From: Paragemmobacter ruber
GTDB taxonomy: Bacteria > Pseudomonadota > Alphaproteobacteria > Rhodobacterales > Rhodobacteraceae
Assembly: GCF_009908315.1 (NCBI RefSeq)
Contig: NZ_JAAATW010000002.1
Location: 186,001 to 250,000, forward strand
DNA length: 64,000 bases
Direction of reading: 5' to 3'
This document shows positions 41,650 through 51,805 of this stretch, piece by piece. A program made the position numbers and the translations under genes. How positions within the stretch are numbered: position 1 is the first letter of the stretch; every line of letters starts with the position of its first letter. The notes below the pieces were generated by a model. That model searched no databases and was not told the origin of the DNA. It saw only the letters and a list, made by a program, of their open reading frames with translations.

Positions 41650-43560
41650 GTGGGTAATGCACGAAATATCGCATTCTGGGTTGTCCTGTTCCTGCTGATC
41701 CTGGCGCTGTTCAACCTGTTCAGCGGGAACCAGACGACCAGCGCGTCGCGGACGCTGTCCTATTCGGAATTCATCAGCCGCGTCGATGCGGGTGAGGTTC
41801 AGAGCGTGACGCTGGACGGCGAGCGGGTTCTGGTGCGGGCGCGGGACGGATCGCAATACGTGACGATCAAGCCCGATGGCGAGGTGCTGACCGACCGGCT
41901 GATCACCAACGGTGTGGAGGTGAAGGCCGAGGCGCAGGAACAGTCGGGCTTCATGTCGGTGCTGGGCATCTGGTTGCCCTTCCTCGTGCTGATCGGGGTC
42001 TGGATCTTCTTCATGAACCGCATGCAGGGCGGGGGCCGGGGCGGCGCGATGGGCTTTGGCAAATCGCGCGCCAAGCTGCTGACCGAAAAGCATGGCCGCG
42101 TGACCTTTGACGACGTGGCCGGCATCGACGAGGCCAAGGAAGAACTGGAAGAGATCGTCGAATTCCTGCGCAATCCGCAGAAGTTCAGCCGTCTGGGCGG
42201 CAAGATCCCGAAGGGTGCGCTGCTGGTGGGCCCGCCCGGCACGGGTAAGACGCTGCTCGCCCGCGCCATCGCGGGCGAGGCGGGCGTGCCGTTCTTCACC
42301 ATCTCGGGTTCCGACTTTGTCGAGATGTTCGTGGGTGTGGGTGCAAGCCGCGTGCGCGACATGTTCGAGCAGGCCAAGAAGAACGCTCCCTGCATCGTGT
42401 TCATCGACGAGATCGACGCCGTGGGTCGTGCGCGGGGCGTGGGCATCGGCGGCGGCAATGACGAACGCGAGCAGACGCTGAACCAGCTGCTGGTCGAGAT
42501 GGACGGGTTCGAGGCGAATGAAGGCGTGATCATCGTTGCCGCGACGAACCGCAAGGATGTGCTCGACCCTGCGCTGCTGCGCCCGGGCCGCTTCGACCGC
42601 ACGATCCATGTGCCGAACCCCGATATCAAGGGGCGGGAAAAGATCCTGAACGTCCATGCGCGCAAGGTGCCGCTGGGGCCGGATGTCGACCTGCGGACCA
42701 TCGCGCGGGGGACGCCCGGTTTCTCGGGTGCCGATCTGATGAACCTTGTGAACGAGGCGGCGCTGATGGCCGCGCGCGTGGGGCGGCGGTTCGTCACGAT
42801 GGAGGATTTCGAGAACGCCAAGGACAAGGTGATGATGGGGGCCGAGCGCCGCAGCATGGTGCTGACGCCCGATCAGAAGGAAAAGACCGCCTATCACGAG
42901 GCAGGACATGCCATCGTCGGCCTGAACATGCCCAAATGTGACCCGGTCTATAAGGCCACGATCATCCCGCGCGGCGGTGCGCTGGGCATGGTGGTCAGCC
43001 TGCCCGAGATGGACCGTCTGAACATGCACAAGGACGAGGGCAAGCAGAAGATCGCCATGACCATGGCCGGCAAGGCGGCCGAGATCATCAAGTATGGCGA
43101 AGAGGGTGTGTCCTCGGGCCCGGCGGGCGATATCCAGCAGGCCTCGGCCCTTGCGCGGGCGATGGTGATGCGCTGGGGGATGTCGGATGCGGTGGGCAAC
43201 ATCGACTATGCCGAGGCGCATGAAGGCTATCAGGGCAACACGGCGGGTTTCTCGGTTTCGGCCCAGACGAAGGAGCTGATCGAGAACGAGGTCAAGAAGC
43301 TGATCGACGAAGGGTATGAAACCGCACGCCGTATCCTTATCGAGAAGGCCGATGATTTCGAACGGCTGGCCAGGGGCCTGCTGGAATACGAGACGCTGAC
43401 CGGGGACGAGATCCGCAAGGTGATCGCCGGCGAGGCGCTGGGTGGCGATGATGATGCCGACAAGCCCGCCTCGGGCGGGGGTGCCACGTCGATCGCCGCC
43501 ATCCCGAAGACCAAGCCCAAGGCCCCCAAGGCCGGGCCGGAACCCGAACCGGTCGTCTGA
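41650..43560 (+). CDS. ftsH: ATP-dependent zinc metalloprotease FtsH
   Basis: A 636-residue membrane AAA+ protease that degrades misfolded membrane proteins and short-lived regulators. Two helices (about 6-24 and 107-122) flank the periplasmic domain. Walker A GPPGTGKT is near 194-201, and the SRH region has RPGRFDR. The zinc motif HEAGH is at 416-420. I prefer GTG 41650, which has AGGAG seven bases upstream, over ATG 41635. It keeps the common tilS-ftsH order. Confidence 0.97.
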   Translation: MGNARNIAFWVVLFLLILALFNLFSGNQTTSASRTLSYSEFISRVDAGEVQSVTLDGERVLVRARDGSQYVTIKPDGEVLTDRLITNGVEVKAEAQEQSGFMSVLGIWLPFLVLIGVWIFFMNRMQGGGRGGAMGFGKSRAKLLTEKHGRVTFDDVAGIDEAKEELEEIVEFLRNPQKFSRLGGKIPKGALLVGPPGTGKTLLARAIAGEAGVPFFTISGSDFVEMFVGVGASRVRDMFEQAKKNAPCIVFIDEIDAVGRARGVGIGGGNDEREQTLNQLLVEMDGFEANEGVIIVAATNRKDVLDPALLRPGRFDRTIHVPNPDIKGREKILNVHARKVPLGPDVDLRTIARGTPGFSGADLMNLVNEAALMAARVGRRFVTMEDFENAKDKVMMGAERRSMVLTPDQKEKTAYHEAGHAIVGLNMPKCDPVYKATIIPRGGALGMVVSLPEMDRLNMHKDEGKQKIAMTMAGKAAEIIKYGEEGVSSGPAGDIQQASALARAMVMRWGMSDAVGNIDYAEAHEGYQGNTAGFSVSAQTKELIENEVKKLIDEGYETARRILIEKADDFERLARGLLEYETLTGDEIRKVIAGEALGGDDDADKPASGGGATSIAAIPKTKPKAPKAGPEPEPVV

Positions 43561-43562
43561 TC

Positions 43563-44354
43563 TTGGTTGATACGGCAAAAGACTGGAGCCCCGAAACCTA
43601 TGGCAGGTTTCGGGGCTTGCGTTTGCGCCCGGCGCTGGACCTGCTGGCACAGCTGGACGGCCTGCCGGAAGGCGATGTGGTTGATCTTGGCTGCGGGAAC
43701 GGCGCCGTGGCCGCCGATTTGCGGGCGCGTTTCTGTGTGGGGGGCGCGCGGCGGCTGATCGGGGTGGACTCATCCCCCGCCATGGTGGCCGAGGCCGAAG
43801 CGACGGGGCTTTATGACCTGCTGGAGGCGGCGGATGCGGCGGATTGGGCGCCGCGGGCGGCGCCTGCGCTGATCTTTTCCAATGCGGCTTTGCACTGGCT
43901 GCCCGATCACGCGCGGTTGATGCCGCGCTTGGCGCGGCTGGTGGCACCCGGTGGCCTTTTGGCGGTGCAGATGCCACGGCAGTATGGCGCACCGTCGCAC
44001 CGCTTCCTGCGCGATATTGCGGGCGCGATGTTCCCGGACCGCTTCACCACCGCAGACTGGCGGTCGCCGGTGATGGCAGCGGGGGAGTATTGGCGTCTGC
44101 TGTCGCCGCTGGGTCAGGTGGAAGCCTGGGAGACGGAATATGTGCAGCGGCTGGACCCGTCGCCGGACGGTCACCCCGTGCGCCGCTTTACCGAAAGCAC
44201 GGCGATGCGCCCCTTCCTTGCCCGGCTGGATGGAGACGAGGCGAAACGCTTCGTGGCCGCCTATGAAGAGGCCCTTGCTTCGGCCTATCCTGCGCTGGAG
44301 GATGGCGCGGTGCTGTTCCCGTTCAAGCGGGTCTTTTTCACGCTGAGGGTGTGA
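43563..44354 (+). CDS. tam: Trans-aconitate 2-methyltransferase
   Basis: A 263-residue SAM-dependent methyltransferase. Motif I is VVDLGCGNGAVAADL, with IGVDSSPAMVAEA and NAALHWLPDH after it; the last is typical of Tam. It methylates trans-aconitate, a by-product that inhibits aconitase. The start is TTG 43563, two bases after the ftsH stop; no ATG or GTG is available before the conserved WSPETYGRFRGLR. It ends one base into the MOSC gene. Confidence 0.87.
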   Translation: MVDTAKDWSPETYGRFRGLRLRPALDLLAQLDGLPEGDVVDLGCGNGAVAADLRARFCVGGARRLIGVDSSPAMVAEAEATGLYDLLEAADAADWAPRAAPALIFSNAALHWLPDHARLMPRLARLVAPGGLLAVQMPRQYGAPSHRFLRDIAGAMFPDRFTTADWRSPVMAAGEYWRLLSPLGQVEAWETEYVQRLDPSPDGHPVRRFTESTAMRPFLARLDGDEAKRFVAAYEEALASAYPALEDGAVLFPFKRVFFTLRV

Positions 44355-44953
44355 TGCCGGTTCTGAAACCAACCGAATTCTATGGCCGCATCGTATGGAT
44401 GGGCCTTGTGCGCGACCGCGCGGCAGCGCTGGCGGCCGAAGCGGTGGAGCGGATGGACGTGACATTCGCAGGGCCTGTGGGGGAAGATCACGGCGGGCTG
44501 ACGCGGCCCAGTTGCAGCCGGGTGCTGGCGCAATACCCGCGTGGGACGATGATCCGGAACACCCGGCAGTTCACCATCCTGTCGGCCGAAGAACTGGCCC
44601 AGACCGCCGCGCGGATGGGGCTGGATCATCTCGACCCCGCGCTGGTGGGGGCCACGATGGTGGTGGAGGGCATCCCCGATTTCACCCATGTGCCGCCCGG
44701 CAGCCGGTTGCAGGGCGAGGGTGGGGCGACGCTGGTCGTGGATATCGAGAACCGGCCCTGCCAATTGCCTGCCAAACCCATCGAGGCGCGGCATCCGGGG
44801 TTCGGCGCGCGCTACAAATCCGCCGCCGCCGGACGCCGCGGGATCACCGCCTGGGCAGAGCGGGAGGGGGCCTTCGCGCTGGGCGAAAGGCTGCGGCTGC
44901 ATGTTCCCGATCAGCCGGTCTGGGCGCATCTGGACGCGGCACGCCGCGCCTGA
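44354..44953 (+). CDS. MOSC-domain protein
   Basis: A 199-residue protein with a MOSC (molybdenum cofactor sulfurase C-terminal) domain. Typical features are GLTRPSCSRVLAQYPRGTMIRNTRQFTIL, a late DIENRPC with the conserved Cys, and GARYKSAAAGRRGITAWAEREG. MOSC proteins carry sulfur or form subunits of molybdenum enzymes. It shares the TGATG junction with tam, so the two are co-translated, without an obvious functional link. The gene for its partner enzyme is not nearby; the CO dehydrogenase cluster is about 22 kb away. Confidence 0.85.
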   Translation: MPVLKPTEFYGRIVWMGLVRDRAAALAAEAVERMDVTFAGPVGEDHGGLTRPSCSRVLAQYPRGTMIRNTRQFTILSAEELAQTAARMGLDHLDPALVGATMVVEGIPDFTHVPPGSRLQGEGGATLVVDIENRPCQLPAKPIEARHPGFGARYKSAAAGRRGITAWAEREGAFALGERLRLHVPDQPVWAHLDAARRA

Positions 44954-45136
44954 CAACCCTGTCGGGAAACATTCTTTCCTGCAGGCGAATTCCCTCAAAC
45001 AGCTGGCTGGTTTCCGATCGGAAACGCGCGGTGGCGAATTTGGGGGTGAACCTGTCGGAAAAGCCACTCGCATCGCCTGTTTCACCCGGTATCACGTCGT
45101 AAACGGGGGATGAACCCCGCAGAGGGAGCTTGGGAC

Positions 45137-46813
45137 ATGGCCGTTAAGACTGATATCGAGATTGCACGCGAAGCCAAGAAGAAGCCGATCATGGAGATCG
45201 GCGCGAAGCTGGGTATCCCGTCCGATCATCTGCTGCCCTACGGCCATGACAAGGCGAAGGTCAGCCAGGATTTCATCAAGTCGCTGGCAGGCAAGCCGGA
45301 TGGCAAGCTGATCCTTGTGACCGCGATCAACCCCACCCCGGCGGGTGAGGGCAAGACGACCACGACGGTCGGTCTGGGCGACGGGCTGAACCGCATCGGC
45401 AAGAAGGCCGTGATCTGTATCCGCGAGGCCTCTCTCGGCCCCAATTTCGGGATGAAGGGCGGCGCCGCGGGCGGCGGTTATGCGCAGGTCGTGCCGATGG
45501 AGGAGATGAACCTTCATTTCACGGGCGATTTCCACGCGATCACCTCTGCCCATAACCTGCTGTCGGCGATGATCGACAACCACATCTACTGGGGCAACAG
45601 CCTGGATATCGACGAGCGCCGCATCGTCTGGCGCCGGGTGATGGACATGAACGACCGCGCCCTGCGGGATATCGTGGTCAGCCTTGGCGGCGTGTCGAAC
45701 GGCTTCCCGCGCCAGACGGGTTTTGACATCACCGTTGCGTCTGAGGTCATGGCCATCCTGTGCCTGTCCAACGATCTGGATGATCTGCAAAAGCGGCTGG
45801 GCGACATCGTGGTGGCCTATACCCGCGAGAAGAAGCCGGTCTATTGCCGCGATATCAAGGCAGATGGCGCGATGACGGTGCTGCTCAAGGATGCGATGCA
45901 GCCGAACCTCGTGCAGACGCTGGAGAACAACCCGGCTTTCGTGCATGGCGGGCCGTTTGCGAACATCGCGCATGGCTGCAACTCGGTCATCGCCACCAAG
46001 ACGGCGCTGAAGCTGGGTGAATATGTGGTGACGGAAGCCGGGTTCGGGGCCGATCTCGGTGCCGAGAAGTTCTTTGATATCAAGTGCCGCAAGGCCGGGC
46101 TGAAGCCGTCGGCTGCCGTGATCGTGGCCACGGTGCGGGCGATGAAGATGAACGGCGGTGTGGCGAAAGCCGATCTGGGGACCGAGAATGTGGACGCGGT
46201 CAAGAAGGGCTGCCCGAACCTTGGCCGCCACATCGCCAATGTGAAGGGCTTTGGCGTGCCGGTGGTGGTGGCGATCAACCACTTCTACAGCGACACGGAT
46301 GCCGAAATCGCCGCCGTGAAGGCCTATGTGGCCGAGCAGGGCGCTGAGGCGATCCTGTGCAAGCACTGGGCCCAAGGGTCGGCCGGGATCGAGGATCTGG
46401 CGAAAAAGGTGGTGAGCCTTGCCGAGTCCGGCTCGGCGAATTTCGCGCCGCTCTATCCGGACGAGATGCCGCTGTTCCAGAAGGTGGAAACCATCGCCAA
46501 GCGCATCTATCACGCCGATGAGGTGATCGCCGACAAGTCGATCCGCGACCAGCTGAAGGGTTGGGAAGCGGCGGGCTATGGCCATCTGCCGATCTGCATG
46601 GCCAAGACCCAGTATTCCTTCACCACCGATCCGAACCTGCGCGGCGCGCCGACGGGCCATTCGGTGCCGGTGCGCGAGGTGCGGCTTTCGGCGGGGGCCG
46701 GGTTCATCGTGGTGATCTGCGGTGAGATCATGACGATGCCGGGCCTGCCCAAGGTGCCGTCGGCCGAGGTGATCCGCCTGAACGATCAGGGCCATGTCGA
46801 GGGGCTGTTCTAA
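45137..46813 (+). CDS. fhs: Formate-tetrahydrofolate ligase
   Basis: A 558-residue enzyme joining formate to tetrahydrofolate with ATP to give 10-formyl-THF. The nucleotide-binding block [18 protein letters not shown] starts near residue 67. [23 protein letters not shown] and the FTGDFHAI block are conserved. ATG 45137 is used, with GGGAG upstream. With folD 408 bases further on it forms the C1-folate pathway. Confidence 0.97.
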   Translation: MAVKTDIEIAREAKKKPIMEIGAKLGIPSDHLLPYGHDKAKVSQDFIKSLAGKPDGKLILVTAINPTPAGEGKTTTTVGLGDGLNRIGKKAVICIREASLGPNFGMKGGAAGGGYAQVVPMEEMNLHFTGDFHAITSAHNLLSAMIDNHIYWGNSLDIDERRIVWRRVMDMNDRALRDIVVSLGGVSNGFPRQTGFDITVASEVMAILCLSNDLDDLQKRLGDIVVAYTREKKPVYCRDIKADGAMTVLLKDAMQPNLVQTLENNPAFVHGGPFANIAHGCNSVIATKTALKLGEYVVTEAGFGADLGAEKFFDIKCRKAGLKPSAAVIVATVRAMKMNGGVAKADLGTENVDAVKKGCPNLGRHIANVKGFGVPVVVAINHFYSDTDAEIAAVKAYVAEQGAEAILCKHWAQGSAGIEDLAKKVVSLAESGSANFAPLYPDEMPLFQKVETIAKRIYHADEVIADKSIRDQLKGWEAAGYGHLPICMAKTQYSFTTDPNLRGAPTGHSVPVREVRLSAGAGFIVVICGEIMTMPGLPKVPSAEVIRLNDQGHVEGLF

Positions 46814-46882
46814 AGCGATCTGTCGCGTTGCCCTTTCGGGCTGGCCCCCTTACATGAGGGCCATCCTGAAAGGGGGCGAGGC

Positions 46883-47179
46883 ATGAAGAGGCCGCAAGAC
46901 TGCACCACGATGGCCGATATCCGGGCCGAGATCGACAGGCTGGACGAAGCGCTGGTGGCGCTGTTCGCAGAGCGGACCGCCTATATCGACCGGGCGGCGG
47001 CGATCAAGGAAGAGGTCGGCCTGCCCGCGCGGATCGAGGATCGGGTGGAGCAGGTCGTGGCCAATGTGCGGCGTCATGCGGTGGCCCATGGGCTGCCGCC
47101 GGACAAGCTGGAAAAGCTGTGGCGCAAGCTGATCGACTGGTCGATCGAGCGCGAGGAAGACCATCTGCGGAAGGGGTGA
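46883..47179 (+). CDS. AroQ-type chorismate mutase
   Basis: A 98-residue all-helical chorismate mutase of the PchB/AroQ type, which converts chorismate to prephenate or relatives. The first helix has IRAEIDRLDEALVALFAER, followed by conserved Arg/Lys positions (IDRAAAIKEE, RIEDRVEQVV). ATG 46883 follows GGGGGCGAGG. It sits between fhs and folD on the same strand. The reason for linkage is not evident; chorismate also feeds folate synthesis. Confidence 0.88.
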   Translation: MKRPQDCTTMADIRAEIDRLDEALVALFAERTAYIDRAAAIKEEVGLPARIEDRVEQVVANVRRHAVAHGLPPDKLEKLWRKLIDWSIEREEDHLRKG

Positions 47180-47221
47180 GGCAGCGCCCGCCCGTTCCGC
47201 CGCAAGGACAGGACGGGAAGC

Positions 47222-48112
47222 ATGGTTGCCAAGGTGATCGACGGAAAGGCCTTTGCCGCCGATGTGCGCGCGCGTGTCGCGGCGCATGTGGCGCGGTTGA
47301 AAGAGGAAAAGGGCATCGTGCCGGGGCTGGCGGTGGTGCTGGTGGGCGAGGATCCGGCGAGCCAGGTCTATGTGCGCAACAAGCACGCCTCCACCATCGA
47401 GGTGGGGATGGCCAGTTTCGAGCATCGCCTGCCCGCCGGGACGGGGGAGGCCGAGTTGCTGGCCTTGATCGACCGGTTGAACGGCGATCCGGCGGTGCAT
47501 GGCATCCTTGTGCAATTGCCGCTGCCGGGGCATCTGAATTCCGAGCTTGTCATCAACCGGATTGACCCCGCCAAGGATGTGGACGGGTTCCATATCTCGA
47601 ATGTCGGGCTGCTCGGGACGGGGCAGAAGTCGATGGTGCCCTGCACGCCCTTGGGCTGTCTCATGATGCTGCGGGATCATCACGGCACGCTGGCGGGGCT
47701 GAATGCGGTGGTGGTGGGGCGTTCCAACATCGTGGGCAAGCCGATGGCGCAGCTTCTGCTGGGCGACAGCTGCACGGTGACGATCGCGCATAGCCGGACC
47801 AAGGATCTGGCGGCGGTGTGCCGGGGGGCGGATATCCTTGTGGCGGCAGTGGGGCGGCCCGAGATGATCACGGGTGAGATGGTGAAGCCGGGTGCCACGG
47901 TGATCGACGTGGGCATCAACCGGATCGAACGCGACGGCAAGGCCAAGCTGGTGGGCGACGTGCATTACGAAAGCGCCGCCGCCGTGGCGGGGGCGATCAC
48001 GCCGGTGCCGGGTGGCGTGGGGCCGATGACGATCGCCTGTCTCTTGGCGAATACGTTGACGGCCTGTTGCCGGGCCAATGGGCTGGCGGAGCCGGAAGGG
48101 TTGACGGCGTGA
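47222..48112 (+). CDS. folD: Methylene-THF dehydrogenase/cyclohydrolase FolD
   Basis: A 296-residue bifunctional enzyme that oxidises 5,10-methylene-THF and hydrolyses methenyl-THF. The active-site Lys lies in [17 protein letters not shown] and the NADP turn [12 protein letters not shown] are present, as is the C-terminal [13 protein letters not shown] 47222 follows GGGAAG. A palindromic element follows the stop. Confidence 0.97.
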   Translation: MVAKVIDGKAFAADVRARVAAHVARLKEEKGIVPGLAVVLVGEDPASQVYVRNKHASTIEVGMASFEHRLPAGTGEAELLALIDRLNGDPAVHGILVQLPLPGHLNSELVINRIDPAKDVDGFHISNVGLLGTGQKSMVPCTPLGCLMMLRDHHGTLAGLNAVVVGRSNIVGKPMAQLLLGDSCTVTIAHSRTKDLAAVCRGADILVAAVGRPEMITGEMVKPGATVIDVGINRIERDGKAKLVGDVHYESAAAVAGAITPVPGGVGPMTIACLLANTLTACCRANGLAEPEGLTA

Positions 48113-48116
48113 TCGG

Positions 48117-48144
48117 GTAGGATGGGCAGGACTGCCCATCCTAC
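48117..48144. repeat. 28-base palindrome, copy 1
   Basis: Perfect 12-base arms GTAGGATGGGCA and TGCCCATCCTAC around a GGAC loop, between the convergent ends of folD and pdeM. An identical copy lies at 55727. It can form a strong hairpin in RNA from either strand and probably serves as a bidirectional terminator or a REP-like dispersed repeat. Confidence 0.85.
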
Positions 48145-48152
48145 GTGATGGA

Positions 48153-48794
48153 TCACAAGGGCATCGGCAGCGCGCGCGGGCCGGTCAGGATGGCCAAGGC
48201 ACCTTGCCGCAGGAGGCCTTTCAGGGCGGCTGCGTCGGTGGGCAGGCCGCCCGTATAGGTGCCGAAGGCCGGGAGGATCAGACGGTCGCCGTCCAGCAGG
48301 AAGCAGGGGCGGGTTGTGCCCTTGAGGCGGGCCTTGGGGTGGTAGTGGCCCGAAATTTCGCCGGTCTGGGCCGCATCGGCGATATGGCGAAAGGTCAGGG
48401 GGCCCAGCGTCATCTGCGCGCGATGGGTGCCGCCGATCTCGACCGGGCCCGCGTCATGGTTGCCTTCGATCCATGTCCAGTCCCGTCCCGCCATCAGGCG
48501 GGCGAGGCGGAGGCGGGCCTCGTCTTCCAGGCCCCGGACGGCGGCGAGGTCGTCGAAACTGTCGCCAAGGCAGATGACGGTGGCGGGGGCGGTGCGGTCT
48601 ACCTCAGCCTCCAGCCGGTGCAGGGTTTCCCTTGTTTCATAGGGCGGCAGCAGCGCGCCGCCCCGCCGGGCGAGGCGTTCGGATTTGCCAAGATGCAGGT
48701 CCGAGACGCAGAGGAGCCGCCGCGCGGGCCAGTAGAGCGCGCCGGAGGGCAGGGCGTGGAGCGTTTCGCCGGACAGGGTGAAGGCGTGGTGCAT
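48153..48794 (-). CDS. pdeM: Ligase-associated metallophosphoesterase PdeM
   Basis: A 213-residue calcineurin-like phosphoesterase with metal motifs SDLHLGKSE, GDSFDD, GNHDAG and GHYHPK. PdeM proteins are predicted nucleases travelling with an Lhr-type helicase and often an ATP-dependent ligase and exonuclease. Here only the helicase is next to it, 43 bases upstream in the same direction. I start at ATG 48794. It ends close to the palindrome shared with folD. Confidence 0.88.
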   Translation of the reverse strand: MHHAFTLSGETLHALPSGALYWPARRLLCVSDLHLGKSERLARRGGALLPPYETRETLHRLEAEVDRTAPATVICLGDSFDDLAAVRGLEDEARLRLARLMAGRDWTWIEGNHDAGPVEIGGTHRAQMTLGPLTFRHIADAAQTGEISGHYHPKARLKGTTRPCFLLDGDRLILPAFGTYTGGLPTDAAALKGLLRQGALAILTGPRALPMPL

Positions 48795-48837
48795 GGGCCG
48801 AGGTTTGCCCCGTGGCGCAAGGGGTTGCAAGCCCGTG

Positions 48838-51231
48838 TCAGGCGAGGCCTGCCTCTTCCATCAAGCGGCGGGCGGCGTCTTCCACCATCCTCTCGCGGCC
48901 CGTGCCATGCACAGGGATGCGGCCCGGTTCGAGGAAGAGCGGCGCCGCAAGGGGGGTGACGCGGGGCAGGCGGATGAGGTCGATGCGGCCCTCTACCCGG
49001 GCGAGCATGTCTTCGATGCGGGAGAAATCAACGAGGCCGCGTTCGGCCTCTTCCCGTGTCACTTGGAGGAGGAGGTGGTCGGGGTCGTATTTTCGCAGCG
49101 TGTCGTAGAGGATGTCGGAGGAGAAGGTGGCCTGTCGGCCCGTCTTGCGGCGGCCCTGGTGGGAGCGTTCGATGAGGCCTGCGATGATGGCTGTGGCGCG
49201 GAAGGTGCGCTTCATCACGGCATTGCCGGAGAGCCAGGTTTCCAGCCCTTCGCGGAGTTTGGCCAGGTCGAAGAGGGGGGCGGCGTCGGTGACGGGATCG
49301 AGGCCCCAGATCAGCGTGGCGTAATCGGTGGCGACAAAGCCCAAGGGGGCAAGCCCCTGTTCTTCCATCCGTTTTGTCACCAGAAGGGCGAGGGTCTGCA
49401 TCGCGTTGCGCCCTGCAAAGCCGTAGATGCAGAGATGTTCGCGCCCGTCATGGGGGAAGCTTTCGACAAGCAGGCGGTCAGGCTGCGGCAGGCGGCTGAC
49501 CTCGCGTTGCAGGGCGAGCCACTGGGCGGTGTGGGCGGGCAGGTCGGGCCAGCTATCTGCTTGGAAGATTTTGAGAATCCGCTGCGTCAGAAGCGTGGAG
49601 GTGGCGAATTTGGTACCGTTGAAGGTGGCAACCTTCGGGTCGCGGCCGGGCTGGCGGGTCACCTCGACTGTCATTTCGCGCAAGGATTCGTAGCGGACGA
49701 TCTCGCCCCCGATGAGGAAGGTGTCGCCGGGGGTGAGGGTGGAAGCGAAGCCTTCCTCCACCTCGCCCAAGGGGGTGCCGCCGAAGCGATTTTTTAACCG
49801 GACCTTAAGCGTTTCGGTGTCAATGATCGTGCCGAGGTTCTGGCGGATGATGGCGGCGGCGCGCGGGTCGCGGAGTTGCCATTTTCCGTTTCTTTCCAAC
49901 AGCCTCTGCCATTTGTCATAGGCGCGGAGCGCGTAGCCGCCGGTGGCGCAGAAGTCGAGGCAGGCGTCGAATTCGGGTCTGGAGAGCGCGGCATAGGGGC
50001 CGGCGCGTTTTACTTCGGTGAACAGATCGTTGGCGTCGAAAGGCCCGGAGGCGGCGGTCATCAGGATGTGCTGGCAGAGCACGTCGCGGGGGCCGGGGCC
50101 GCGGGGTTCGCCGTCCAGCGTGTGATCGCGGACGGCATCGAGGGCGGCGCGACATTCCACGACTTCGAAGCGGTTTGCGGGCAATATCAGGGCCTTGGAG
50201 GGGGCGTTGTAGCGGTGATTGGCGCGGCCGATCCTTTGCACGAGACGTTTGACATTCTTGGGCGCGCCGACCTGGATGACGAGATCGACATCGCCCCAGT
50301 CGATGCCGAGGTCGAGCGAACCGGTGCAGACCACGGCGCGAAGCTGGCCTGCGGCCATCGCGGCCTCGACCCTTTCCCTTTGTTCGCGGGCGAGCGAGCC
50401 GTGGTGGATGCCGATGGGAAGCGCGTCGTCGTTCTGTAGCCAGAGATCGTGAAAGAAAAGCTCTGCCTGCGCGCGGGTGTTGTGGAAGATAAGGGTGGTG
50501 CGGTGGCGGCGGACCTGATCGAGGATGGCGCGCATGGCGTAGCGGCCGCCGCCCCCGCTCCACGGTGGGGGGGCGTCGGTTTCCAGCATGGCGATGTCGG
50601 GGTCCGGGCCGGGATCGGCTTGCAGGATGTCGCAGCGGTCGGGGGCGAGGGTGCGGGCCAGCGCGGGCGGGTCTTCGACGGTGGCCGAAAGGCCGACGCG
50701 GCGCAGGCCGGGGGCGAGGCTTTCGAGGCGGGAGAGGAGCAGCATCAGCTGATCGCCGCGTTTGGATTCGGCCAGCGCGTGCAACTCGTCGATCACAACC
50801 CGCTGGAGGGATTGGAAAATCTTTGGCGCATCCTCGTAGGACAGCAGGAGGGCGAGGGATTCGGGCGTAGTCAGCAGGATATGCGGCGGGTCGGCGCGCT
50901 GGCGGCGGCGCTGGGTGTAGGAGGTGTCGCCGGTGCGGTCTTCGATGCGGATGGAGAGGCCCGCGCCTTCGACAGGGGTGCGCAGGTTGCGGCGGATGTC
51001 GGCGGTGAGCGCCTTGAGCGGCGAGATGTAGAGGGTGTGGAGGCCGGGGGGCGGGGTTTGCCCGAGTTCGGCGAGGGTGGGCAGGAAGCCCGCCAGCGTC
51101 TTGCCGCCGCCGGTGGGGGCGATGAGGAGGGTGGCGGGGTTCGCGGCACGCTCCAGCATGGCCTGCTGATGGGGGTGGAGGGTCCAGCCACGGGCGGCGA
51201 ACCAGTCGGTGAGGGGGGCGGGAAGGTGCAT
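48838..51231 (-). CDS. Ligase-associated DEXH helicase, Lhr-like
   Basis: A 797-residue superfamily 2 helicase. Near the N-terminus are LLIAPTGGGKTLAGFLP (Walker A), then TTPESLALLL, VVIDELHAL (DELH box) and VGLSATV. The second domain has FHNTRAQAE, CTGSLDLGIDWGDVD and QRIGRANHR. A winged-helix and Lhr-core region completes it. ATG 51231 is used, preceded on the minus strand by a clean upstream region. Lhr-type helicases with PdeM belong to a DNA damage response module. Confidence 0.92.
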   Translation of the reverse strand: MHLPAPLTDWFAARGWTLHPHQQAMLERAANPATLLIAPTGGGKTLAGFLPTLAELGQTPPPGLHTLYISPLKALTADIRRNLRTPVEGAGLSIRIEDRTGDTSYTQRRRQRADPPHILLTTPESLALLLSYEDAPKIFQSLQRVVIDELHALAESKRGDQLMLLLSRLESLAPGLRRVGLSATVEDPPALARTLAPDRCDILQADPGPDPDIAMLETDAPPPWSGGGGRYAMRAILDQVRRHRTTLIFHNTRAQAELFFHDLWLQNDDALPIGIHHGSLAREQRERVEAAMAAGQLRAVVCTGSLDLGIDWGDVDLVIQVGAPKNVKRLVQRIGRANHRYNAPSKALILPANRFEVVECRAALDAVRDHTLDGEPRGPGPRDVLCQHILMTAASGPFDANDLFTEVKRAGPYAALSRPEFDACLDFCATGGYALRAYDKWQRLLERNGKWQLRDPRAAAIIRQNLGTIIDTETLKVRLKNRFGGTPLGEVEEGFASTLTPGDTFLIGGEIVRYESLREMTVEVTRQPGRDPKVATFNGTKFATSTLLTQRILKIFQADSWPDLPAHTAQWLALQREVSRLPQPDRLLVESFPHDGREHLCIYGFAGRNAMQTLALLVTKRMEEQGLAPLGFVATDYATLIWGLDPVTDAAPLFDLAKLREGLETWLSGNAVMKRTFRATAIIAGLIERSHQGRRKTGRQATFSSDILYDTLRKYDPDHLLLQVTREEAERGLVDFSRIEDMLARVEGRIDLIRLPRVTPLAAPLFLEPGRIPVHGTGRERMVEDAARRLMEEAGLA

Positions 51232-51423
51232 ACGCGGAAGGTAGGGCGGGTTCGGGGTGGGGGAAAGGGGGTTTCGTTTCAGGGGGTTGGGCAGGGGAGG
51301 GTGTGCAGGAACCGGTGCAGCAGCGTAGTGCAGACGGGCGTGCATACAAATCTGGAGAGGCTGGTGGGGGGATGTGGGCAGAAGGGTGCGTGGATGCACG
51401 CTGTGCGGTTGCGGGGGTTGGTG

Positions 51424-51543
51424 CAGGTTCCCCCTCCCCCTCCCCCGGCCCCTCCCCCGGAGGCGGGGGAGGGGAGGGCGCCGTCAGGCGACCGGGGGTG
51501 GGGGTGTCGGGTGTGGCTTATGGGTATTTGGGCCAAGATGAAG
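51424..51543. repeat. Direct repeat copy 1
   Basis: First copy of the repeat described for this region. It runs from CAGGTTCC to GATGAAG and differs from copy 2 by small indels in the C-run and a five-base insertion. Confidence 0.8.
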
Positions 51544-51586
51544 CTGGAGGGTGCCCTGTGCAGGCGGAGCGGGTGGGTGTCTGGTT

Positions 51587-51694
51587 CAGGTTCCCCCCTC
51601 CCCCGGCACCTCCCCCGGAGGCGGGGGAGGGGAGGGCGCCGTGAGGCGACCGGGGGTGGGGGTGTGGCTTATGGGTATTTGGGCCAAGATGAAG
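51587..51694. repeat. Direct repeat copy 2
   Basis: Second copy, offset by about 160 bases from the first. The shared 3-prime half (GGGCGCCGT through GATGAAG) is nearly identical. Confidence 0.8.
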
Positions 51695-51805
51695 ACCTGA
51701 CGGGTGCGCGGGTTGGGGGCGCATTTGCCGCGCCATGGCGGGGCAGCGACAGCCGGGGTCGGGAACGGGATTGCCCTCTGCGCCCGCGGGGCGTAGGGCG
51801 GGGGC

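Larger units (their letters stand above)
51232..51805. repeat. Non-coding region with a ~110-base direct repeat
   Basis: These 574 bases between divergent genes contain no convincing gene. They hold two imperfect direct copies, 51424-51543 and 51587-51694. Each begins CAGGTTCCCCC, continues through a palindromic core (CCTCCCCCGGAGGCGGGGGAGG-like) and ends ATTTGGGCCAAGATGAAG. Copy 1 has an extra TCGGG. Such cores are common dispersed repeats in high-G+C alphaproteobacteria. Promoters for both flanking genes must also lie here, but I could not identify them. Confidence 0.75.

Noticed and set aside
46814-46882. Riboswitch or terminator between fhs and the chorismate mutase gene
   Set aside because: Only short weak stems are visible, with no T-run and no recognisable aptamer core.
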